Positions 22,790 to 32,800 of a DNA stretch of 64,000 nt are shown here, one piece after another. The translations under genes and the position numbers were made by a program. The notes beneath the pieces are model-generated. The model had not been told where the DNA came from. It made no database searches and saw only the letters and a list, made by a program, of their open reading frames with translations. Positions within the stretch are counted from its first letter, which is position 1; each line of letters begins with the position of its first letter. The DNA comes from Takakia lepidozioides (taxonomy: Eukaryota > Streptophyta > Takakiopsida > Takakiales > Takakiaceae): the NCBI GenBank assembly GCA_030704615.1, contig CM060731.1:4340001-4404000 (forward strand), given 5' to 3'.

Positions 22790-23705
22790 TTGGCACATGA
22801 ATTGTTGCACCTACTGATCCGCCACACCATTGACACGATGCATTGCGAGAAGAATGTCACTGAAAATATCATCAAGGCAATTGTTGGGGAAGAGGATACC
22901 ATGAAGGTGCGTCGTGACTTTGAGCTACAAGGCATTCGTCCTCACCTGTGGTTGCAAAGGCATCCCACGAGGGAGAACACATTTGTGATGCCCGCAGCGC
23001 CGTATGTGCTCACAGGAGATGAGCTAAGGGTGTTTCCTGAACACAATCACAAAGCAAAGTGCCAACGGGGTATGCATCTGCCTTTAAAAAACATGTTGTT
23101 AAAAAAAAAACTCTTACAATTAAAGTCACATGACTACCATGTGCTTATGCAGCAAGTTCTCCCTCTACGTGGTTTAATGGCTAAGGGCGTACGAAATGCC
23201 ATATCACGAGTATCCCGAGTGTTTCGCAAACTTTGTGCAAAAGTGGTTGATCCCAACGAGCACGAAGAGCTGAAGAAGGAGGTGACTGTCACACTCTGCC
23301 TCCTTGAAAAAGAGTTCCCACCCTTTTTTTTTTATATGATGACGCATTTGCTTATTCACCTAGTTGACGAGCTGGATTTGTGTGGCCCTATGACCTCCCG
23401 GTGGATGTACCCTGTGGAGCGGGCTATGAAGGATTAACAAAGGGTACGTTCGCAACATGGCAAAGCCCGAAGGCAATATGGCCGAGGGCTACATGTTTGA
23501 GGAGGCTCTTGGCTTTTGCACAGAGTACATGGCCAGTTTTGATGCTACTAGATGGAGAATGTGGGATGCAGGAGAGGAGGAATCCGTGTCTGGCTGCGTG
23601 TTGGAAGGAGTAGGGAAACCCCGCAAATTCACGGCAAACCTGTGTTCAGTTCTCCACCAGTACATCATTGAAAACTATCCTAGCATGTGCACCATGTTCG
23701 AGTAA
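22790..23705 (+). pseudogene. CACTA transposase, post-catalytic region with frameshift
   Basis: It continues the Tnp2 family pattern: HTIDTMHCEKNVTENII, LPLRGLMAKGVRNAISR, then CLLEKEFPPFFFYMMTHL and SRWMYPVERAMKD (the DUF4218-like segment). A one-base frameshift at about 23435 then moves the reading into KGYVRNMAKPEGNMAEGYM, which is the expected continuation. It ends at TAA 23703-23705. The single shift, and the unclear acceptor before 22790, make this copy inactive or at least not simply translatable. Confidence 0.65.
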
Positions 23706-23845
23706 GTGAGAAGCTCATTAACAAAGGTGGCAATACAACAGTTCATTGTTGATGTTTATGCCTGTTTATAGTTGCTGGTTGTCATGTAATTGCATTATGT
23801 GCATGTGTTGGTTCTCACGGGAGGGACACGTTCATATATGTCAGG

Positions 23846-24769
23846 ATGTATGAAACAATTCGAGCACGTGTGGAGGCAAGTCGCTGGTTGTTTCTGCAGG
23901 AAGAACGTGCTGAAGGGAGGGCAGCACACGGGGAGGACTATGAGTACCCACCTGACTTGGCTCTTCCTCCCAAATATGCAGACTGGCTGGTTGATGCTGT
24001 GCGCTCACATGTGGCAAGGATTCCCAATTCCGAATCTGATCCCATGTATTGCCAAATGTTGGACTTGTCCAGGCCTCCTCATCGCAACTTCATACAATAG
24101 CATGTCAGCTTATGGAAACCACTACAGGGTGTCTTCAACCAATATTGGCACAAGTAGAGTGTCATATGACTCAGGGGTGTCATCTGTTTTCCACCATGTA
24201 TCTACAAACAATGCAAGAGAGGAGGTGGTAGAAAGCCTGCGATACGTGGGCGTCATTAGGGAGATACTGGAAATTGACTATGGGAAGACAAGGCCCATTG
24301 TGATGTTGTGTTCTTGGGTTCGGGCAAAGAAGGGGAGCCGCAATCAGCCTGCATCCATGAAGCAGGATGATTGTGGGTTCACATTGGTGAATTTCTCCCA
24401 AATGTTGGCTCCACAAGAGCAGCCATTTGTGCTGCCGTCACAAGTGGAACAGGTATTTTTCAGCACTTGTGTTCATGAACCTCGGTGGAATGTGGTCCTT
24501 GAGAAAAGCCCCAGATCTTCTCGGGTGGTTTGTGATGTGTCAATTGGTAACGATGATCTTCGTAGTGTGGAAGGCCTCTTAGCCCCTAAACGAATCAAAG
24601 AGACACATGTTGCAGGCCCGAATTTGGGCCAGACAATTGAAGTGACTCCCGAAGTTATTGCCTCACTATACAGGGATGTGCGCAACGAGGCCCCCATTGT
24701 GGTGGAGAATGACAGTACCGATGAGGAAGAAGATGACAGCGAGGACGAGCTGCCTGACGTCGATGTGTA
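23846..24769 (+). pseudogene. CACTA transposase C-terminal region (DUF4216-like)
   Basis: The segment at about 24126-24520 reads STNIGTSRVSYDSGVSSV, YVGVIREILEIDYGKTRPIV and DDCGFTLVNF, followed by QVFFSTCVHEPRWNVVLEK, the usual C-terminal DUF4216-type pattern of plant CACTA transposases. The protein ends in an acidic tail (DEEEDDSEDELPDVDV) at TAA 24767-24769. An upstream frame at 23846-24100 (RARVEASRWLFLQEERAEGR) is in a different register, so a frameshift or intron lies near 24100. Confidence 0.6.
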
Positions 24770-25237
24770 AGGCTTTTATGGCAACATGCTTGTTCACTGC
24801 TATCCAGATTTCAAGAGGTCCATGGGTGGTAGTGAAGTTCACCTGTAGTGTAGAGGGGCAATAGATTTCTTGCAGGCTGCACTATGACTAGCACGCCATT
24901 ACCATGACTGTTAATGCTGGTTTGAACTTCTGGCAGAGCCACCACCATGGCTTGTGCAATTTTGTGCTATTGTTGAGAAGAACCCTTACCCATTCCCCTC
25001 ATTTTTGTCGGATGATGTTTCCATGTCACGATGCCACCAGTATGGAGGCTTTGCAGAAGTACCCACTCCACTTCAATTTTCAGAAGAAGCAATCTGCAAT
25101 TTCTTACTTTGCTGCATCATGCATGCTACACTCACATAGTCGTAATTCGTCTTTGTGCACAAGTCATACCCATGGCAAACACTGGCTGTAATCCAGCGTT
25201 AGGCTTGTAACCAGTGGCCTATTCTGTGGCCTAAACA

Positions 25238-25420
25238 GCCCTTATGTTTGCGGATGACTTCGCAGGCATAGGGGAGACTCCAACCAATCTCACGGAGTTG
25301 ATTGATTGCGCGAAGAGATACTTTGATCTTTGGGGGCTAGAGGCTAATGACAACAAATGTGCAGTGGTAGCATTCAACAATAGAGGAGAGGGAGGAAGTG
25401 ATCTTAAGTGGCAGTGGGCT
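25238..25420 (+). pseudogene. LINE-type reverse transcriptase fragment
   Basis: ALMFADDFAGIGETPTNLTE followed by RYFDLWGLEANDNKCAVVAF is the FADD catalytic motif plus the following helix of a non-LTR (LINE/RTE-like) reverse transcriptase. Only this short piece is recognisable; nothing else of the element is seen on either side. Confidence 0.6.
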
Positions 25421-27200
25421 AGCCAAGAGATCCCGGTGCCCCCGTTTTGCCACTGCATTAGAATTTGGCGGGAAGCAGGTTGGCCGGAGCGCAGATTTTA
25501 TCTCCACTTTGCTCCACTTGCCTTTCATTCTGTTTGCTCTTGCTCGCTCTTCATTGCTCTTGCTTCTTTGCAGTGTCTACGTCATCCCTATTCACTTCGT
25601 CGTTTGGCAAGTCGCCCTTGCATCACACGGTTAGCATGCGAACGCATTTGCTGTGGTCATCATTGTGGGCCAACTCGCCCCATCATCACACGACTACCAT
25701 GCGATCCCGCTTCAGGAGAACTGCACACACAGCTCAATGGCACCGCAGCATGGAGCGCCTTCGGAGGGAGCAGGCAATTCAGTATGCTGCAGAGCAGGCA
25801 GAAGCACAGCGAATTAGCCGTCATGCGGAAGAGGCTTGTTTAATTGTGCTTCACTGGCTTGGAACCAGCGGCATTCACCGAAGGGAGACCGTGCCTCAAT
25901 TTTTCTACCTATCTGCTTGCAGCAAAAGGCTAGACGCCTGTGGGTGTCGGTACCCCTACCTATATGGCTACGCGGCGTGGTACCACATCACTAAGCTTCC
26001 CTGTCCAATTGGGTTCTCCCTGTAGAGGAGTTGTGAGAGGATGTCAGTCATGAAGTTTGTTGCTGCTCTTGTGTGTGAAGGCATCCTGTAATCTCCTATC
26101 CCAACACTTGCAACTAGGATAGCAGGAATCGGCAGAAATTAGGATGCACTTGGTCGAAGGAGTAGCATTGGGTGAATCGTTGACATTAAGAGATGTATTC
26201 TGTTTCTCTAGCTACTGACTGTTTCCAACTTTGATGCGTACATGCTTCTTCCGCATGTACTTTGAAGACTGAATCTCTAAAACATTACATATGATGTCGA
26301 CCACTAAGAGGATCAAATGCATAGGTGAATTTAATGAGAGTCATTGCGCACACAATGTGCCATGATTTTGAGTAGGCCAGTGCATTTGCAGATTGCGGTA
26401 TAGCGAACGCCGCTCATTTTTTGGTGCCCTAAACTACCCGCTGGGTCTTTTTGTCTACACATATTTTGCATCACTGCGAATGTGAATGACTGGCCGGTGT
26501 TTTGCACCAGGGTGCGTATCCACTGAATGCATCGTTTCGTCTTCTCTCAAGCCTTTGTCTTTCAATTGTGTTGCCGATTTTTGAAAAATGCAGTGCACCG
26601 CTTCAACCATCATAGAACCTGCATGGTCGCCTCTCATACGCAAGTTCGGGACTTGTCTCTGTTCTCCACCAAGCCCACGCGTTAGTAACATGCATCGTGT
26701 GCAGCCGTTAGATGCACTTGCATCCAATGCACCTGAATGTCCAACCTTGCGAGCAATGATAGATTGACACGTCGTCATTTGCAATCACATCCTGCATATG
26801 TTTCATCCATTTATGTTTGCATCGTCCATGTAGACACTCCTTGGGCAACCGGCAATCGCCACGTGCAGTTGTGAATACTGGCAGTCACACATTCCCATGC
26901 CCACGTCATCCTATTGCAGTTTTGGCCATGACTCCTAGTCGTATCTACCATCTTCCCCTATCTGGTCAAACGTGTTTGACCGCAGATCCTGACGTGGCGG
27001 AGGTACAAGGTGGCATATACGACTTCTGCTGGTCACAAATGGCAACCAAGACTGCCCCATTGCATTTTGTAGACATATATGCTACGACTGGGCAAATGTG
27101 GCAGACGTTAAAGCCGGAATATGTTGTAGTGTTACTTCAAAGAACACCACATTACTACCCTCACCCAACTTACCACAGCAACAGGTCGCCGACTTCTAAG
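25421..27200. other. No gene recognised
   Basis: Several frames of 100-200 residues exist on both strands but show no family pattern. The plus frame at 26817-27209 (including TPSRIYHLPLSGQTCLTADP) may belong to the chromodomain relic that follows. I could not assign it. Confidence 0.35.
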
Positions 27201-27560
27201 GCCAAGTGAATTCACTACTAAATTCTTGCGTGCTACAACAAAAACTAGCCGGTACTTACAACACCTCCGTACACTCTTCTGTCACCCATCCCAAGCATGC
27301 ACCCGTGGCTTTGATCTTCCCTGCCCTTACTACCCACACACGACCCAAGATTTACTCCCTCAATATAGCACCACCCCAACCACTTCCATTTACCAGAAGC
27401 TCCGCACATCAAACACCACCAACACCCCCGCATCTACGGATCCTGATCCCCTCCCTCAAGGATCTGCCATGCAACACATTATGCCAACCAACAACTCTCC
27501 CCTAACATTATCCTCCCCAGCCAATACACGAGACACTTCCACCCCCCACCATCCCCCACA

Positions 27561-28720
27561 ATGTCCCACCCTACCTCCCCGCGCAACTCTGATAACCCGG
27601 ATGCCTATGTCATTGAAGCCATATTAGGTATTAAAACCCAAACATCAATTGACACCTTCGGGGCCACCTGTGTTGACACATACTACCATTGCAAGTGGGT
27701 CGGCTACCCCGACGAAGACAATACATGGCAAATAGAAGAGGATTTATTTGGCCCACATGACGACTATGACCCAGACCACAATCTCACCCTCCTCACCATG
27801 TTCTACAACACCACTAACATTGACTACCTAACACATATTCACCAACAACATGCCACCCCCATTCAACATATAGACAACAGATACATTCATAAGCCAATCT
27901 CGGCCCCCAACGTACACATATGCATAACCCGGACAAAGATATCCAACATGCTCAACCTCTAATCCGCATGGGACCCCGCCTATCTAGTATATATGCACAA
28001 AATGGCCGCTACATAGGGCTTATCCCCAACGATAGATTAACATGGCTATGGAGCAAGTACTCTGCCCCAAAGACATACGCACATGAGCTACTTCCACCTA
28101 AACAAGATTTTGCCACAGAAGTATATTGGCTTATCGACTGCTATCTCAAAGACACTCCACCTAAAAAACCACGTTCCCTTGCACGGCTAGAAACGGCAAG
28201 CACACATCACACTATTCCCCAAGATATTCTCGCCTTACTTATCAAAACATTCCAGATCACTCATTCATACTACTCCAACCCACTAAACTGCCCTATGGAA
28301 CTCGACACCTTTGCCAGCCCACATCAGAGAGACTGTATTTTCGGGGCCACTGGTAGTGCTACCTAGCATACTTGGGAGGGCAGTGGTCTCGCTCACCCTC
28401 CATCTGGACCCCTCGCCCATGAAGCTCTCCAATGGGCCAAATTTGCTGCACATTCCTCCTCTTATGCTTCAACCATCCTCATCCTCCCACAATAAAACAC
28501 ACCTACCACCTCCCACCCACTTCTACGCCTCCATGCAGAGGTCAAGCTACTAGCCAAAATTGACCCAAACCAGCTTAAATATACCCATACCCCCCCTTTC
28601 CCCAAATACCTTAGGCAAAAAGAACCCACCCTCATCCATATCCTGCATGTCCAAAACCCCCACCACGCTGCCATACCCACACCTTTCTATCACAAACTAG
28701 AACATCTATTAACCGTTACT
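27561..28720 (+). pseudogene. Chromodomain protein relic with possible methyltransferase-like tail
   Basis: At about 27603-27755 the frame reads YVIEAILGIK ... YYHCKWVGYPDEDNTWQIEE, a chromodomain (lysine-methyl-histone reader fold) with its aromatic residues. A frameshift near 27940 moves the reading to another frame (GPRLSSIYAQNGRYIGLIP, TWLWSKYSAP). This continues past a TAG at 28364-28366 and a TAA near 28499 to about 28720. That tail (MELDTFASPHQRDCIFGATG, WEGSGLAHPPSG, ALQWAKFAAHSSSYASTILI and PNQLKYTHTPPFPKYL) has the spacing of an adenine methyltransferase-like domain of the PCIF1 kind: FASP...FGA, then a xxPP motif, then a hydrophobic strand ending in LP. I infer this from memory of such patterns; it is tentative. 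The first residues upstream are Pro/Thr-rich. It is cut at 28748 by an LTR, so it predates that insertion. Confidence 0.4.
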
Positions 28721-28748
28721 GTCGCGCGGCTTTTACTCACCCATCCCT

Positions 28749-29785
28749 TCGCTATTCGAGGCGGAAACTCCAAGATTGAAGAGTTGGAAATCTCTAAGTA
28801 CTCAGCCCGCGCAGAACAATCAGTCATGACCTACAGCTAGTGTATCATGGGGGTGTTTCCTATTTGTTTCCCTTTTGGTATTCATGTTAACTATCTTACC
28901 ATTGATAATTAAATATCAGTTTGCTTTATTAATCTATTGGATTCCATCAACTCATCCATTCATTCCACAGCTTCACTCAGATCTCTCTACACAGTGTGTT
29001 GGTATCGTAAAAGTATCCGATTATGATTTATCAGGTATCAGGCCGAAGCCAATGTGTCTCTAATCTCCTCTACAATATCATTACAATCTTGCATATATCA
29101 AGCATCTACTCATCATCTCTCTATCTTCACTTCCGTTCTTCATCTCTGCCCGATCCCCTCTCCTCTATCACCAAGAAGTCCTCCTCCGAATGCTGTGAAA
29201 ATCATCCTCCTTCATTCCCCGTTTTCCCTTTTATCTTCCTATCCGCGGTTCTAACCGTTTCCCTCACTAACCATCGTCTGTGAACTAACATGTTCCCTTT
29301 GTAGGTGTTGTTCCCCACAGTCGTTCCCTGTCCTACTCTTCGTTCCCTATGATCGTGACAGCTGTGTCAAGCTGTGACTGGCTGTGTGAAACTGTGACGG
29401 GCTGTGACTGGCTGTGCGACTGTGTTTGGCTGTGTCGGGCTATGACTGGCTGTGTCGGCTGTGTCGGCTGTGACGGCTGTGTTGGCTGTGTTGGCTGTGA
29501 CGACTGTGACGGCTGTGTTGGCTGTGTTGGCTGTGACGACTGTGACGACTGTGATGGGCTGTGTTGGCTGTGACGACTGTGACGGCTGTGTTGGCTGTGT
29601 TGGCTGTGTGGGCTGTGGCGGTTGTGTGGGCTGTGATGGCTGTGTGGGCTGTGACGACTGTGTAACCCCCCTCTACAGTGCGTTGCTGTCACCCCTAAGG
29701 CTCCTGTTGGTCTCAGTCTGTGCAAAAATTAAGGGTACCCTACAGATCCCGTATAAGTGTCTAAGTCCCCGACAGTCCTCTAACA
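28749..29785 (-). repeat. 3' LTR (copy B), ~1037 bp
   Basis: On the minus strand it starts TGTTAGAGGACTGTCGGGGA and matches the 909-bp LTR at 19139-20047; much of the length difference lies in the CACAGCC minisatellite. Similarity ends near AATAGCGA (28749). Confidence 0.75.
29345..29660 (-). repeat. CACAGCC minisatellite in LTR (copy B)
   Basis: About 315 bases of units such as CACAGCCAACACAGCCGTCA (minus strand), 9-12 bp periodicity, in the same position as the array in the other LTR. The run has expanded here with very similar units, so it is likely recent. Confidence 0.8.
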
Positions 29786-29823
29786 TTACCCCTTCCCCCC
29801 TCAAAAAGCCGTGTCCTCACGGT

Positions 29824-32800
29824 TTACTGATTTCTACTAGCAAACCTTTGTGAGTGAGCTCCTTCTTGACGTTGAGAGTTTCGTGGCGGACTGTGTGTAC
29901 GAGCCCGAGGTCTGTTTCTGGTTGACGGAGATGGTTGATCACTACTTGGATAAGTGAGGCCCTCTGGAGGCTGATATCGAGGTAATCTTTCCGGCATAGG
30001 AGATCCCCGTCGCTTCTTCTCTTCCATCTGAATTGCATAGTCTTCTCCCATGTCAAAAGAATTCGGTGAAGAAACAATTGTATCAGAATCCTCATCGCCT
30101 CTCAGGTGTTTTAATTTTCGAACTTTTTGTGTAATCATCTGGGGCATACAATGCTGTCCTACCATGTCTGGAAGTTTGTATTTTACAACATGGTGTAACC
30201 GCTGAACAGCAAAATTGGTGTAGACACTGAGCTCCTTGTCTGTCCAGGTGAGTGGGGTACCAATTACTGGTGCAGCGTGCAAGTACTTCCATGCCACATG
30301 TCCCTTATAGAAAATGTCATCAATGCCGAATTTATGTGTTGACAAATGGTTGCAGGCTGCTTGAAACCATGAGCGAATTTGAGAATCCTTTTGCATCATA
30401 ACTTTTGGGTCATATAGGTATATATGAGGTGGCACTGAAGGTAATACCCAATGATCTCCACTGGAATAACTTTGAAAGCGTGTTTGCATCTTTTGTTGCT
30501 CAATGTGGTAACGTACCAGAAAACAAGCAGCGTAGTATAACCCGCACCCCATGACAATACTTGCTATCTCCTTGGTCTTGGTATAAATGAGTCCATGTAC
30601 AACCTGGAAAGCAATCAATTCCCTCAACATGGTACCTGCCTCGTGCCAGTATTGTGCAAAGTGATGATCTTCAATATGTCGATTGTTCGGAAGAACTTTA
30701 GTCCTAGTTGCCACTGGCATCCAAATACGCATGATTTGGTAGTAATGTGCGAATGACTGCGGAGGACTAAATTCTTTCCAAGCCAAATCCAACATGATGG
30801 GAATTTGGTTGAAGGGCATAATCATAGCCCTACTGTACTCCCTTGCAGCTGGAGTTTTAGGTGGGTTAAAAGCGACATTGCCCCATACCTCCGGCTGTGG
30901 TGGCTGTGGTGTGCTTGTAGTAACCACAGGTTCAGCTACTGGTACAGTGACTTGTTGTGGTGGTGGTGGTACTGGCTCTTGTATCATTGGCATCTCCTGC
31001 ACCTCCTGTGAAGACTGAAAAGCCAAAGTTCTGGCTTGTAAATAAGAAGCCATTAGCTGTTCCTGAGGGATATAGACTCTTTGGTCGATGTTTGAAGTGA
31101 GTTCTTCGACTTGAGTCTGGAGTCCGTCTACATCCTCTTGTAACTCTGCTATCCTACTATAGACATTGTCTATAGTAGTTGTGGCAATGTTCTGCACCTG
31201 CAGCCTGAGCTCATTCATCTCGCTTTGGGTGAGCTTCCGTGGTGCTTTGCCCTCTACTGGCCCTTGTGCTAACCAGACCTGCATAAGGCTGTTATCCACC
31301 AAGTTGCTTGTGGTTCCCCTGAGAGTTTGCTCCTCTCTCAGCTTGTATAATTCCAACTGCTGTTGTAAAGCCTCCATGCGCTTCGCCTGAGGTTCAACCA
31401 GTTGTGCATAAGCAGCAAGTAGATTATTGGCTTCCTTCCAAGCCTTGTTATTGACCGCGATTTCATTTCTATTGGCCATGATGGTTTGTTGCAACTCCAC
31501 GATGTGCTTCTCTTGATCAGCTTCAATCTGCCTGTATTGCTTGAAAGTATCTTCATTGCGACAGATTGTATTCTTCATATTGACAATGAGCTTCATTTGC
31601 TCAACATTCTCTTCTTCTGCCTTCGTACATTTTTCCGCTTGACTGTTTATTTCTTTTGTAGATTGGTCAAGCATCGTTGTGAACGTAGCACATTGTATCG
31701 CCATCCTGTTATGCACTGTCTGCAACTCCGTATGTAGTGCATTCAGTTCTTGCAACTTGCTTTCATGCTGCACCTGCATTTGGTATAGCTGTTGCTTATG
31801 TGCTTCTTGCAACTGGTCTTGCGCGAGGCCTGCCTCAATCAATTGTTGCTTGGCCAATTGCAAAGCCATTTCTATATTTCCCAAGTCCTGCTTCATCTTG
31901 AGAGTGACCTCTTCATCTACCTTGTTTGCACACTCAGTGGCAAGTCGAGCCTCAAACTCCTTCCTGAGTTCCTCTTTCAAGGCTGTCAATTGGGTAATTG
32001 GAACATGGGATTTGACATAAGTCCCCAACAAATTGAGTGTCCTGCCTATGGAACTCATCAGCATTGCCTGTTGAGGGTCATCATGGTGAGGTTGCTGCTG
32101 TTCCTCCTCATCTTCAACAGTGTGATGTCTCACTAACCATTCAGGCCATTGTCCCACCGGATTTTCTTCCTGAACTACTTCATCTATCACCGGTGCTACA
32201 GTGTCATGACCTTCTGCCTGTGGTACCTCTGGCACAGGTGTGTGTATTATATGCACCTCAGGATTTCCCTTGGGCAACTGTTGCACCTCTGGGATTTCTG
32301 TCTCCTTGACCAGACCAGAATATTCATAGAGAAGGTCCCCCTTCTCTATTTCTGCCACTATCTGTTCTGTAGTTGGAATATCTAACCCTTTACTTTCCAA
32401 ATCAATTATTTCTGGTTGAGCTGCATGGATAACTTGTGACCTTGTGACAAGTCGTTCAGGTGGCTGTGATGGTTGTGATGCAGAAGTAACTTCCTCCTCC
32501 CTCTCTGAAGGTCCTGCTTCCAGTAATAACATTTCTTTGTGCTGCTGTGCCCCTTCCTGGCCATGGGCTTGGGAAACATTATCATGCGGAATCCGTGAAG
32601 CCAGTGGATTCGCCACTACAGTCTTTCCCCATCTCTGCCTCTTAATCTCAGGTTGCCCTGCTAGTCCACCCTCACTGTGTGAAGAGCCTTGCTCTTCCAT
32701 TGCAGTTGTTTCTGGCTCAAACACTCCCATTTCCTTTCTTTCTTGCGCATTAAGTATGCCAGAATCAAGGATTATTTGAGCAATGATTGGGCCAGACACT

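Larger units (their letters stand above)
20420..24850 (+). mobile_element. CACTA / En-Spm-type DNA transposon relic
   Basis: Plus-strand coding blocks for a Tnp2-type transposase run from about 20.42 kb to 24769, in the normal order of this superfamily (N-terminal zinc region, Transposase_21-type catalytic region, two C-terminal regions). A TGTAGTG word at 24844-24850 could be the 3' terminus, but I found no convincing matching CACTACA end upstream, so boundaries are approximate. Confidence 0.75.

Noticed and set aside
24844-24850. TGTAGTG as the 3' terminus of the CACTA relic
   Set aside because: The position is plausible after the transposase stop, but I could not find CACTACA with matching inner bases upstream. 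Kept only as an approximate boundary.
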